Shown piece after piece: positions 34,994 to 47,681 of a stretch of DNA of 64,000 nt. The stretch is taken from positions 1,116,001-1,180,000 of the forward strand of contig JAECYW010000013.1 of assembly GCA_023014335.1 (NCBI GenBank), in the 5' to 3' direction. The DNA comes from Galerina marginata (taxonomy: Eukaryota > Basidiomycota > Agaricomycetes > Agaricales > Galerinaceae). How positions within the stretch are numbered: the first letter of the stretch is position 1; each line of letters starts with the position of its first letter. Both the position numbers and the translations under genes were made by a program. The notes beneath the pieces were generated by a model, which worked only from the letters and a program-made list of their open reading frames with translations, did no database searches and was not told where the DNA came from.

Positions 34994-37900
34994 ATGTCCC
35001 ATCCCGTCTTCCTCAAAAATGGGGATCAGGTCAAAGTTAATGGTATATTCATATTCTTACAGTACATATAACTACTCAAAGTTAGCTGACCTATTTTTCA
35101 AGACCATGTTTACTGTTCGCCTAGTTGGGACGCCCGTGACGGGACTCCATATTCAGTGGCACGAATAATGCAATTCTTACCACCAGAAGATGTACCAAAA
35201 GGTGAAGAAGGCAAGAATTATCTTTACACCCGAGTTCGTCTCGCCTGGTATTATCGTCCGAGCGATGTGAGCGACCGTCCTGTGACGGATCCTCGTCTAC
35301 TTCTCGCTGCCATTTATTCCGAGGTATGCGACATCAATCAACTACGCGCCAGGTGCCACGTGGTCCACAGAGACAAAATTTCCGACTTGTCTGGCTGGAA
35401 GAAACGTCCTGATAGGTTTTATTTCAACCGGCTTTTTGATCCATACATCAAGAAAGAGTTTGAAGTTATTCCATCTCACGATGTTCGAAATCGTAAGCTT
35501 TCTTTTCTTTTCTTAATTTACGCCTTGCATTACCTAATCATCCAATAAAGTACCTAACGAAATCCGGGATGTGCTTATTTCTCGCTACGAATATGTAGTC
35601 GCAGAGAAAGAAGTCATCCCAGACCTGACGGACACTGTTCGCCTTTGCGATACCTGCCAGGTATGGTGTCCAACGTAAGTTGATTTTTTTCATTCATTCA
35701 CAACTATTAATAATTGTGATGTAGTGCCGACTCGGTGTTATGTGATCGTTGCAAGAAATACTTCCACATGAAGTGCGTTCAGCCCCCTCTTATGGCTAAA
35801 CCATCGCGTGGTTATGGCTGGACCTGTGCACCGTGCTCGCGGAGGCACGAGGAGGAAGTTGACAGCCACGAACTGCGCCATGCTACTCCAGTAGCCGTAA
35901 CCAAGATCAAATCCAACGCCCCCGCTGCCAGAGGAAGGGGTCGACCACGCAAAGACAAGTCTCTTGCGGAAAGGGAGGAGAATCTTCCTGTCAAGCATTT
36001 TAACATGTGGCCTTTCCGATATTTTGGGTAGGTGACGGTTTGACATCTCCCTCCAGTTACGTCTTACAAGTCCGACTTGCCAGGCAACATACCGTCGCAG
36101 AAGACACTCTCGGTAAGTAAATTTGGCTCGAGTTCGAACTCCAGCCACTGACATACCGTATCAGATCCGGAAGATCTCATCTTCCCTCGCACTGCGTCGC
36201 GGGTCGGACCTAAATTCCAAGCAAACGTCCCGCCGGAACAACCCTATAATCCACCCCCAGGTCAATCTTTTCAACCAAATCGTCATGTAAATGCTGACCA
36301 TCGTCGAACAGAATTCGAAGAACGAGGGAACGATAATACGGTCGAGGTTATGGGGATCTTCAACACCTTCACCGAATCTGAACGTGAGCCCGATCGTCGA
36401 TCAAATGTTACGTAAGCACTAAATAATTTGCTTCCGTTTATAGTTGCCGAAGGTTCGCCTACACCCTGATTTTCCTGACGATTTGCTGAAATGTACTATT
36501 AGCCGAGGATATCAAGAAGCGCCTTTCCAATGACCCGAAGGTGCAATCCAGTGTTGACTGGTTGACTGAGGTAGTTCGTCGACTATCCGAGGCTGCTATG
36601 GACGGGTCGATGAGCAACGTCAGAGTAGCGCCAACGCGGTTGGAGAAGGTAACTTTAGAATGCTATCCAGCCATTCATGAAGTCTGATTACTCGGCAGTG
36701 GAAGAAAGTCGAAATCCCTTACACTGACAAGGAATGGAACAGAGAAGAAGTAGTTGCTTTTGAAGACGCTATCCAACAACATGGAGCTGAGCTTCGTGCT
36801 GTTAGAGACGAAGTCGCATCGAGATCAATGCCAGAAGTTGTACGCTTTTACGGGCACTGGAAGAGGTGCGCCAAGTGTCTCTCTATAACTTGCCTTTACT
36901 AACTTCTAACAAGCATGAAACTGGGCGAGGAGAACCGTCGCCGGAAGACGGCAGGTCCACCACCAAAGCCTATCAGACTGCAATACAAGTCCCAGGCAGA
37001 AGCCAGCGGCGGTCAGCACGTTGGTCATCCTGACGACGATTCATCCATCATCGCACAACCATCCAAGACACCGAGCTGCGGCGCCTGTCGGACGCGAGAG
37101 TCCAAGACATGGTGGAAAGCACCGAAGGGTCTTCCTACCAATATTCTATGCGACAACTGTGGCACGAACTGGAGAAAATACGCAGATCTCAACGTACGAC
37201 CGGTGCGAGAAGAGTCAGTTCCTACTACCAAGACACGCGAGAAGAGAGAAGGAACGCCTTTATCCGCCCCACCGACGAAACGAGCGAGGGTAAGGTTCAT
37301 TACTTTTGTATTTCTTGACCTAAATTTGTCATTGTAGACGAGCGTCTCTGTTCAGTCAACGCCACCTCCGACCATCTCAATTGCGCCTCAGAACCGTTGT
37401 ATGGCTTGTATCAAATCTGGTCCACCGGGCAAAGTTCTTAAGTGCAAGCAATGTCAGTTCCGCGTACATGCAGGTAAGTCCCGATCTAAAGAAACCTGTC
37501 ATTTCATTGTTTAACAAAGATGTTAGGTTCTTGTGGTGCCATCGTTGATCCAGCATCCGTTGATTCATGGGTCTGCGAGCTATGTGATAACGAAGAGACA
37601 TTAGAGGCATCCATCGTGAGTGACTGCTCTTTTGATCATCAACTTTTTTGTACCAAGCCTCAAATTTAGAACTCCGATTGCTTGCTATGCCCTCGATCTG
37701 GCACCGAAGACAAGAGAAAGAAACCCTGGCCTCCATCCGATAGCTTCCTTCGAGCGTGTAAACCGACAGAAGGGCAAGGATGGGCACATATCCTCTGCGC
37801 CGTTTTCACTCCTGAACTCACATTCACGGACGCATCTCGGCTGCGGTTGGTGGAAGGGCTAAATACCGTCTCTCGTCATAAATGGTCGACCGTGAGTTGT

Positions 37901-38654
37901 TTATACATCTAAGCCTTTCCGGCTAGTCAACTGACAACGCCAAAGAAATGTTGTCTCTGTGGCGAGATTGAAGGCGCCGTTATTCGCTGTAGTGATTGTA
38001 ACAAAGAATTCCATGCATCTTGTGCATGGAAACAAGGCCACAAATTTGGGTTTGAGATCCAACCTGTATGTGACTTGGGTTTCTATTTCGGCTTACCTGT
38101 TTTCTTACCTCGACCGTGTTACAGGTCAAGAGCAGCCGGCGAGACACAACCATTACCACCACATTCAAGGGAGAATCGGGGTGCATGAATGCTATTATTT
38201 CATGTAAAGACCATGACCATAGCAAGCGCGACATCTATGACATCTGCGAAACCAATGAAGGTGGCGAGGTATATATATCCGCTTTTATTTGCCATAGTCA
38301 TGTTCCTCATCGTCCCCTTTTCAGACCGCCCTCCAAGTGTACTGCCAAGCCTACAAGCAAGCACCTGTGGGTCAGGCCCATGGTCTGCTGCGAAAAGCTC
38401 GTCGCCTCGACACGATTCTGAACATCCGCACAGAAAGCGTAGCACCGTCAGTGCATCCCACATCCACCTCAGCTGACCCCGAATGCTACCGTTGCCACTC
38501 GCAATTCTCGCCCGCCTTCTACCGCTCATCCGACTCAATACCGTCGCCTGCTGTCAATGGCCACCGAGAAGGCCAGGAAACTTGGATATGCCACAAATGC
38601 CATTTTGAGATGAACGAGTCAGGTGCAAAGTCGATGGGCATGATGGTATCATGA
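34994..38654 (+). CDS. SNT2: Snt2-like chromatin protein (BAH-PHD-ELM2-SANT-GATA-PHD-ePHD)
   Basis: It starts at the ATG of MSHPVFLKNGDQVKVN and ends in TGA at 38654; about 950 aa after removal of roughly a dozen introns. Domains in order: BAH (YCSPSWDARDGTPYSVARIM to IPSHDVRN) and PHD1 (CDTCQVWC...CDRCKKYFHMKC...WTCAPC). An AT-hook-like GRGRPRKDK follows, then ELM2 (RVGPKFQANVPPEQP) and SANT (WNREEVVAFEDAIQQHG to VVRFYGHWK). Last come a GATA-type finger (CGACRTRESKTWW...LCDNCGTNWRKY), PHD2 (CMACIKSG...CKQCQFRVHAGSCG...WVCELC) and an extended PHD (CLLCPRSG...GWAHILCAVF...CCLCGEIEGAVIRC...FHASCAW). In yeast, Snt2 with Ecm5 and Rpd3 forms the Snt2C deacetylase complex that reads histone marks and responds to stress. 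The architecture is complete with all zinc ligands visible. It converges on the ubiquitin-protease gene, 227 bases away. Confidence 0.93.
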
Positions 38655-38881
38655 CGAATGAATGAATGATTAGCTATAAAGTACACGAATCCTAGGGCCG
38701 TCCAACAGGAGCAAATGCGAAGGCTAATATACAAATGGATGACAACTACAGCAAGGCAGGGTAAATTTGAGTGTAGGTGAATGGGAGGAATATGATATAA
38801 CTAATTGTACTCTATGATCGGACTCGTTTGTAAAACAGAACATATGCCTTTTGGCCCTATGTATCGCATGATAGATTTAGT

Positions 38882-41800
38882 CTAGGTTTTGAGTAGCAAA
38901 TAAATGTAACGTACGACAACTTGCTTGGGGTCTACAGCTTTGACACTGCTGTCATCGCAATACATCCATCCGCCTCTCGAAGCGATGAAGGCGGTGTCTA
39001 CACCACTGTCAGCGAGGTCGAACATAGATGTAAGGAAGGAAGACTCACAGTGACCACTACTGAGATTGCCATAGTGGTTTGTTACTCCATACAGATCATA
39101 TCGATATGGAGGCAGCTGGGTGCGTGGGTCTTCAAGGGACATTGGAAGACCACCATTCAATAGAGACTTGTCGGCACCAGGAGGCAACAGAGGAGGCATG
39201 TAGTTGGTCAGGTCCAGGCTCTTCATTGGGAAATCGACAAAGGTGTCAATCTTGTCTGAGAACCGGCCGTTGGCCTCGAACCGCTTGAGATGGATCATCA
39301 GGATAGGTGGCAGACGAGCCAACGACAGCTTTTTGGAAGCCCGTCGCTTTGTCTTGCATTGTGGACAGTCCCTGGTGACTAGTATAAGTACTCCAATGCA
39401 GCCAGAGAAAAAATATGACACACCAAGCATCATCTTTCTCCAGAACCTCTTCATTGAAAAAGGCATCAAGACAGCGCTCAATAGGAACCTTGCCACTTCT
39501 CGTATGTGGTATAGGCAACTGCAATATCGAAAAAACATTATACGTCGTCGACGTCTGGAGAAAAACACAGTCAGCACCATAACCCCTGTCAAAAAAAGAA
39601 ATATAACGCACCTTATGGCAAGTTAAACACTCCAGCCGACTCCTAAACTGCCCCTGGAAGAAATCCACAATCAAACTATCATTCCGTGCCCGCCAGTTCC
39701 TCCACTCTCTATCGCTCGCAATCTGGGGAGGCAGCCGCTCCAGCTCAGCCTCCTCCTCAGGCGTAGGGGTAAAACTCGGCTTCGCAAGAATGCGGTTCAG
39801 GTCCTCGTGTATTCCGTCGATCAAGAAGCTCAAGAATTCCTGCGAGTCGTGCTGGTCCGAACCGTTGTATTGCGATTTTAGTTGGCAGATCGATTTCTAG
39901 AGGTGAATAAAATTAATGGCGATGAAATCGGGAGGCAAATGTAATAGCTCGTACCCGGAAATCGATAGGTGTGAGATACGGAAGATCGCCGCCCCACATG
40001 TCGTGCAACAACTTGGCAAAGGCCCCTGCAAGCTTTCCCTTCGACCCAAGCGGGTTGGTATAATTGACCGCATTCTTCCAACGACCCTCTGACGAAAAAA
40101 TAAAACAAAAAAGGAAGTCAACACATCAACTCCAAAAATAACTCGCCAAAGATCCTACCAGTGAAAAACCGCGCAAACGGCACCGTAGCGCTCAAACACT
40201 GAATAGGCGCATTCATATAACACGTATTGCCCAAATTCTTCAGTCCAGAAGTACCGATCTGGATATCCATCCAATAATTGACCGGATAGTCCGACTCGAT
40301 GCGTGGGGGCTTGGGGCCCGTCATCGTCGCCGACACCGGGGGTGAGAACGGCACCCGCGGCCGGTTGTCCTGCCTCTCAAGCGTCGACGCAGCGACAGGC
40401 GGCGGGCGCGGTATAGTCGGTGAGGTCAGCTCCGGGTAGTCGATCGGTTGCTGGCGGATGGCGCCGGTGAACCCGGCCAACGCCTCGCCTGACTGGTCGA
40501 CAAAGTCGCTGCGACGGCGAGAGATCGAGGGGTTGATGGAGGCTTGTGGCGGCGACGCGATGTCGTACTGGGTTGGGAGAGGCGCGGCGAAGGGATTTGT
40601 GGAACTCGGGCTTGGACTCGGACCGACGCCCGAGCCTGAGCTGTGGGGGGATATATGCCGAGGGAATTGGGGGTATGAAATGGGGGGTATTGGACCATTG
40701 GCATTGGACATGGATTGAGCAGTGGCAGTCAGAGAAGGTGATGTGATCTATGAAGCGGTGAGCCTTCAACCCTCCCTGCCATACGCACATTAAACATTTT
40801 TCGACTTACGCTATCATTTAAGCTTCTTGTAAAGGAAATTGAACCAGAGCTTGGACGAAGCATAGCAGGGCGTCTGCTTAGCGTCCTGTCAGCGTTGTTT
40901 GGAGGAAGAATACCGTTATACCCAGCATCAGCGGGCATTCTGAGGTGACAAAAAAAATCAAAAATGACAAGGAGAACATAAAATAAAACCACCAACCGTG
41001 AATGTGACGATTGATCCAAAGACGTAGTGACGCGATGTTCGCCAAACGAAGCCTTGTGCGCAAGACCATCTGGCCGCTGTCGAGGCGTAGGCGGTGTCCA
41101 GACCTCGTGTACCTGACTTGGGTGATTGGCAGCTACAGTCGAACCGTTGGCAAATGAGTTAGCCGTCGGACTTGAGGACCCCAAAAGAGAACTGGAACCG
41201 CCCATTGTCGGGATAGGCCGCTGGATCTCCATGTACGACGACCCTCGCACAATGTCTGTCTCGTTCAGGTCTTTCTTCCAAGCTTCTATTCCGCCGATGA
41301 GCATCATCGGGATGCGCTTGAGTGGTTTTCTGAACGCTTGCTCGTACATGACGCGCACTAGCACAGACAGGGGCGAGAACTCAGTGCCGAACGACGTCGA
41401 GGAGCTGTCGTAAAATGCCACCAGGTCGAACTTGTCCCGATTGCCGAATAAAATGGACTCTTGCCGTGGTCCGACCACCATTGAATTTTCCAAGGTTTCG
41501 GCTGTGACGCTGCAGAGACAATCTCGTATTTAAAGATATCCGGGATGGCGATAAACAGATGGCTGAACTTACCCTTCTCGCAGCAGAACTGACGGTTCAA
41601 TGCAAACAACCGCATTGGCCTTGATATGTTCCCGATCAAAATCCACCCGATTTCTGACGTCGATGAGCAGCACGTTGTGATCGCGGATGTAAGATAATAA
41701 ATCTTTCGGAAAAGCGATATTTTTTCTGTCGGGTATAGGGCTTTTTGGTTTTGACGGGCCGGCACTTATGCCGTTTGAGAGACCAGAGGGTTTGTGAGGT

Positions 41801-43007
41801 ATCGTTGATCTATTAGGAGACGGAGGTCGACTTGAGAAATTGTTGTTAGTCGGTGTGATTGGTGTGCTTGAGGGACGTTCGATTGGCACCGTGAAATTCC
41901 GGAAAGTGGCCAGTGGAGAACCAGGAGGGTGTTCGCCTCCGTTCCGGAGCTCTTTACCGTAGGGCTTGGTCGGAGGAGGGTTGCCAACGCCGGTGGGCAC
42001 GGAAGGGAGGGAGAATGCTGGATCCTCGTCAAGTTCATCGATTGAAGGAAACGCCTGATTAAAGCCGGAGAGGTCGTAATTATTCAGGAGAGAGTTGTTT
42101 GGCGGAGAAGAAGAGGGTGTGGAGGAAGGTGACGGAGGACCCAGGCTTGACGGAGAGACGAATGCATGAATCGATTGGCTGGATGAGGAGGTCGAAGGAA
42201 GGATCGCCGGAGCAGTGAGTGGGGTGTTGAATTGGGAGGCAGATGAAAAGTTCCGTGGAGACACAGGAGGGGTCGGGAGGTTCGTCTCTCGTATCTTGGT
42301 CTGTCCTAGAGATAGACCGTTGTCTTGTAGAGCTCGAAGTCGATCTGCGATTGATCCTCCGACAGGTTGGGCGTCTTTGTTTTCGCTGTGTGGATGGTCT
42401 TCAGTGGTGTTGCCCGACAGTATTAAATATAGAAAACTTACGCAGCCTGAGCCCTTTCAATGGCCTTCAATTTCTCTTCCACTGCGCTGACTCGAGAACT
42501 AATATCACGGCCATCGCTCTGGAATGTGACAATGACACATGTTAGGTTTCAATTTCGGCTGGAATGAAGGGTTAGACGCACCTCGAGAAAGTCGTTCAAT
42601 TCCTTCCGAACGACACCACCTTTGCCCTTGGACTCCTGGACGTACTCGGGCGAATCCATCGTCATCTTCGCAAGCGTCGCAGCCTTGATATACGAACCAA
42701 ATGCAGACCTCAGATCACCCTTGGCTTCGTACTCCTTTGCCGACAGAATCTGTGTCCGGGCTGTCTTGATGAGAGTAATGGCGGAAACGCCGCGGGCTTC
42801 TTTGCCGACGCCTTCCTTTGCTCTTGTCTTGATCTCTGCGACGGACATGTCGCCGTAGTAGCGGTGAGCGCCATTTTGCGCAGCTGGGGTGGTGGAAGGC
42901 TTTTGGTGGAGGTTGTTGTATGTAGGAGACATCCACTTACTGGAGTGAGATGTGGAGAAGGGAGTGTTCCCTGGCGGGTTATTGGGCAGGAGGGCAACCC
43001 CAGGCAT
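38882..43007 (-). CDS. DOA4: Ubiquitin-specific protease with rhodanese domain (Doa4/USP8-like)
   Basis: It starts at the ATG of MPGVALLPNNPPG (43007-43005) and ends at 38882 after YLLLKT; roughly 1,100 aa. The N-terminal helical region (about 42600-42860; SVAEIKTRAKEG, SAKEYEAKGDLRSAFGSY) resembles the USP8 dimerisation/MIT-like domain. A disordered Pro/Ser region follows. A rhodanese domain begins at LLSYIRDHNVLLIDVRNR and continues into the next exon (PLKRIPMMLIGGIEAWKKD); no clear active-site cysteine is seen in it. The USP catalytic domain has the Cys box GLKNLGNTCYMN (about 40190-40225), EFLSFLIDGIHEDLN, zinc-binding CLTCHK and CPQCKTK pairs, and LMIHLKRFE. Its His box is NHYGNLSSGHY (about 39060), followed by WMYCDDSSV. 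All catalytic residues are present. Doa4/USP8 remove ubiquitin from cargo at ESCRT endosomes; that role is inferred from architecture. Confidence 0.9.
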
Positions 43008-43225
43008 GAGATTGCGGATATGGCACAGTCACTGCGCTGCCAGAGAGCGATTGCAAGTCGGTGGAAGGATGTGAATCAGCGGAACGGCGGTGTCCAGATT
43101 AGAGAGTGCTTGATTACCTAACCACATCCTTTCTCTTTCATCTCCCTCATCACTGATTCAGCTCTTGCTATCTTTTTACTTGCATTTCCCTCAGTTCTTT
43201 ATACCAACATCTACGTCGCATACAC

Positions 43226-43695
43226 ATGACCGATCAGTACCCCCACAAAGGCGTCCTGTCTGTGAACAATGACGAGTTTAATCTCAACCCTAGCTACGGC
43301 TATGACAAAGGGTCGTGAATGCCATCTCTTCTGCCAAGTCGATGGCCGACCTGTTCGGAATGGGCCCTTTTGCTTTTCATTCTTCCTCGAAAGGCGCGCA
43401 CCTGGTTTCGTTTGGAGGTTATGTCCCACAATACTGTCATAGGACCGTCAACCTCTATGGAAAACCAAACCGTCGGGTTAGGATCGGAGTCTTTATTCGT
43501 TCCCTCTTCTCCAAGTCACTCCCGTTGTTCATCATGGACACGTTTCATTCACATGGCGAGGTCAATGACTCGACGCCTCCAGCGACTGTGGTCCTCTCGC
43601 CCAGATTAAATGCCTTCGAATCCGCCCGTTCAATTGACCGTCGACCTTCGATTCGCATGGTCTATAAAAATATCTCACCCAACCTGGTGGCCTAG
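43226..43695 (+). CDS. Small unrecognised gene in two overlapping frames
   Basis: An ATG at 43226 opens MTDQYPHKGVLSVNN, but its frame stops at about 43316. The next frame is open without interruption from there to 43695 (AKSMADLFGMGPFAFHSSSK ... VYKNISPNLVA, about 126 codons). A CT-rich stretch at 43130-43200 just upstream looks like a promoter. The two frames differ by one base and no good intron joins them. The gene may be frameshifted, may start elsewhere, or the match may be chance. I do not recognise the protein. The flanks (43008-43225 and 43696-44089) contain nothing else that I can support. Confidence 0.35.
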
Positions 43696-44089
43696 ACGTT
43701 GGTGACCGTGTAGTTCCTTTATGACGTGTATTGTACTTATGGGGTTTTCTCCTGTTCTTGTGTGTACAAAATCCATTAATAACAGTTCGCCGTGATTATC
43801 GCCTTTATCTGATCCCAGCCACCCACAATAAAGTTTAACTCTGAATATTGCTGCATTTGAACCTTGTTTAAACCCTTGCAGCCACCCGTTTCATTGTTTC
43901 GTATATCGCTGCCCTGCGACAGGCTTCTTCGGCTTGCCGAACAGGTATTTCAAAGAAGGTGAAAGAATTCCGTAGAAACAAGTAACTTTCCGCCCCAGGA
44001 ATTTGAGATACATAAAGGCTCGATTGAAGCCACACTCATCACGACGCGTTTTTAACCCTTTGTCCCGAACCCTACGCTAGCTCCCAACC

Positions 44090-47000
44090 ATGGTGAAACG
44101 CCCAAAGTCCCCAGAAATCGTCGAGGATGCAAGGTACTTTACCGTCTACCAGCCCTACCCCCTCAACGCGAACTGGATCATCGAGGAAGAGCAAATGCAT
44201 TGCGCGATGTGGGTCGCCGAATGCATTGGGCTCAATCACCTCTGGGCGATCCATCATAAACCCAAGGTGGTCTCCATTTCCCTCCGATGTCCCAAAATCC
44301 TAATGGCGAGTTCGTCCCCAGGCTCGTGGTATGATCTTGCTCGAGATCTCAAAGGCGTACACCGACCACGGCAATTTCTTGGGCGAGCACCGCTGGGCCG
44401 ATATGCTCAAAGAGCCAAGCGACGAGGAGAAGCAAAGCGTCTCTCAAGTTTTTCACAGCTTCTACGCGAAAGGACGTGACGCGCAGAAAGATGGTGTGTG
44501 AGCAATGTTTTGCTTTGACTACCGGCGCTTACGCGTAATTTGCATCGCACTCAAAGGTTGGAAGGTGCTTCCTGTGAAGAATAAATGGTTCAAGGATTGG
44601 GCGCCTGGGAAGGGGTAATGATGACGCTACTTTGATCCCCTGCTGTTCCGTGGATCGCTGATTGTTCTATTTTTTTCTTAAAAGACGTATAAAACAACCA
44701 TACCCAGCCACCCACTGGTGCGCAGTCCCAGTCGAAGACAGGACCAACAAGCCACTCTGCCGTCCCCTTCCAGTCGAGGCGAAACCTCCTCCACCGCGTA
44801 ACCATCTTCCAGGTACGTCCCTTTCTTCTTTCTCCTCCCATCCATTCTCCAAGCTCACACCCCCTCCAGTCGTCGGCTCCTCGAAATGGGTCGAAAAACA
44901 GGTCGAAAGTCCGACCACCTACGCAGGCCTCAGCAACGCCTGGACGAAAAAGCTGCCGACGATCGACACGAGCAAACGAAACGGTCCACCAATGTCGCGT
45001 ACCTCATCCGTCCAGAGCCCGTCCGCGCTCTCTCCCCAGTCGGCTGGCCCTAGCCCGGTCACAGGTTTAGGTTGAACGAGCATATTTCCCGGTTGTGTAG
45101 ATTGGACGCTCACATAGTCACTTCGTAGGAAATGGCGTCAACGGCAGGCCCGCTGGTGTCAGATCACCCCCGGTCATAGCCCAGTCGAAGAGTGCTTGTG
45201 CGTATAATATTTTCATCCTGGGAATTTACTAGATGATTTATTTACTTGGTTCTCAGGGGGGAAGCCTGTCCCTTTGAAGACGTTCACCGCGCCAGAGACC
45301 AAGTCGTCCAAACCTTCCTGGGCTCCAGTCCAGTCCGCACCCTCTGCCTCGTTGGCCGAACCGGCACCTCAGGGTCCCGTAAACGCATGTTCGTCTAAAC
45401 CTCTTCCAACGCTTTCTATAATTCCAATTTTTAACACTCCTTCTTAGGGGCCAAAGCGCTCAAAATCCCACCTTCCGAGGGACCCCCCAAAGCCACCTCC
45501 ACGTCCTCATCTGGAAATAACTCGCCGTGGACACAGAATGCTCCCCTTACACCTGCGTCTCCGTGGGGTCAGCCTGCTGCTGTCGCGCCAGCCTCACCAT
45601 GGGGCCAGCCTTCGGCTCTTTCTCCTGTGTCTGCAAGTGCCCCGCCCGCGAACAAATCACGTTTGTACCCAGTTTCTTCACAGTAACCACGATCTTTTTC
45701 TAATTTACTGCACAGATGCTCAACCCGACATCGCTCCAAAGAAGGACAAAGGCAAAGCGCCTCAAAACGGCGCGAAACCTGCCGGTCAACGCGTGACGCT
45801 TGCAGAACCCGCAAAGAAGGGCAAACAGCCGGAAGGGAAGCTCATATGGAGCGACGAGCCCGTCGATATCCCGACGACCTCCGTCGCTGTTGCTGAGGTG
45901 GGCTTCGAGGGTGAAGACGAAGCGCTCGAGCGTCTGGAGAACGAGATCCTCAGTCCGTGGGAGACCAAAGCGCAAGTGGACTATTGGGGTGCGCCGCCGC
46001 CTGGCCTGGGCAACGGAGAGCAGGGTAAGAATAAGGGCAAAGGTGTCGAGGGGAAGAATGGTAAGCCTGCGTCAGCGGGGCAAGGTCAGGCTTGGGGCAG
46101 TCGTGGAGGCAAGGCCGCTGGCGGCCAGGCTGGTGATAAGAGTCGAAAGCCTGCGACACATGGCCAGAATCAGAAGGGTCGAAGCGCGGAACCGTCTACC
46201 TCTTCTAAATGGGGCGACTCGCCAATGGAGGACTGGAACACGGAGCCTTCAGCTTCCAATAGCTGGGGCGACATGGCGTTGACCTTAGGATCGGGTGACG
46301 CGGATGAAGAGCCTGCAGATTGGCAGGTGGAAGTGTCTGATTCCAACAGCTGGGGCGACAGGCCGTTGACAGTAGGGGGAGCGCAGGCCGAGGGAGGCGT
46401 GAGCGGGCCATCCGGCGTGCCCGACGTCGACGTCGACTGGCGCGGGGAGCCCATGGCCCACGGCGATGGGGATGCACAGGAATGGACCCCTGAAACGACC
46501 ACTTGGGAAGACCTTTGGGTGGAAGATGCGAACGAACGCCCGCCAGAGTTGATCTGCCCGACGCATAATATCGCATGCAAGAAGGGTATTTGTCGAGATA
46601 TGGCGCGTCTTGTGAGAGAGCAGGAGAGGAAGAAGAGGGAGGAGCAGTGGGCGGCGCAGAGATCGCGCGGGAAAGGTAGGGGAAGGGGAAGGGGAAGAGG
46701 CAATGGGATGTGGAGAGGGAGAGGAGGTAAGCTTCTGCCATTTTCCGTACTCCTCAACAGTTCCTTATTATTTTTCAGGTCATAATTGGGGCCAAAGCGC
46801 CGAAGTCGACGGCTGGGGAAATCCTGTCGAGAACGGTGAAGGTGAAGTCGACGGCGACGGATTTACGACCACACGTAAGACAAGACGGAGCAAAAAGAAA
46901 GAACCGTCGTTCATTGGCCGCATGCGTGGGTTCGAGGAAGAGCCTCAGGCTGCCGAGACGCAACCGGCGAAAGCAGGTGGTTCCGCTGTGCCGAAGGTTG

Positions 47001-47134
47001 AGGCAACTGCTGGTACCAGCGCAAACGCGGCCGAGGAGAACGAAGAGGCGGAAGAGGCAGACGAGGCAGACGCCCAGAACGATGATGAAATCGAGAATAA
47101 GTGGAGCGCCGACGACGATGATTATTACGATTGA
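44090..47134 (+). CDS. Unrecognised WG/GW-repeat protein with RG-rich and Cys motifs
   Basis: It starts at the ATG of MVKRPKSPEIVEDARYF and ends after DDDDYYD. About ten exons are needed; the first joins are ...HHKPK/ARGMILLEISKAY and KDG/WKVLPVKNKWF. Residues about 1-190 look folded (NANWIIEEEQMHCAMW, LGEHRWADMLKEPSDEEK, YPATHWCAVPVEDR). The rest is disordered and unusually rich in Trp-Gly: SPWGQP twice, YWGAPP, QAWGSR, SKWGDS, NSWGDM, NSWGDR, NWGQS and GWGNP. Near 46545-46600 is a compact cysteine motif, CPTHNIACKKGICRDM, followed by a charged helix (VREQERKKREEQW) and an RG stretch (GRGRGRGRGNGMWRGRGG). The tail is acidic. WG/GW repeats are the classic Argonaute-binding 'hook', and RG stretches bind RNA; an RNA-silencing or RNP scaffold role is my inference only. 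It is not a known family to me. Confidence 0.75.
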
Positions 47135-47681
47135 AGAAGAGTCTGCGATAGCCAGCATTTCTGTCCATTTGCTGCAAACTTGTAACTATGTATTTTTTTC
47201 CAAGGACTTATCACACACACACGAACATTTTGCCTAATCATCATGTCTGTACACGCCTTTAGGTCGCGAACATTCTATTCCTTTCTATCTCAATTCATGT
47301 TGCCTGTCTCCCTGTTCCTTCAATCCACGCACATTTATTGTCTAAAGTGAATGCACAAACTCTAGAGGGTTGAGCTGGAAGGGTTTCAGTAGGATCGGTC
47401 GCTCCTCCCACTGTTCGAAGGCAACATGTCATGTGCTAGCTTTTGTTCCTACAACAAAGATAACCGGGTCGCACCGTCGGAGGGTCAGCTACCGGTACGC
47501 ATCAACTCGCAGTCTTGAAGAAAGAGTTTACATAACAGATAGGTAGGGAAAGGGAATGTGCGCAATTCCCAGCTTTTGTTGATGTCCTTGAATCGAGTTC
47601 TGTTGACTCCTTTGATAGTAAGATATTTTGCAGTGCAGGCCTCCCGTCTTTTAGAGCTTGGGTCATATCTTCAAGGGAGAG

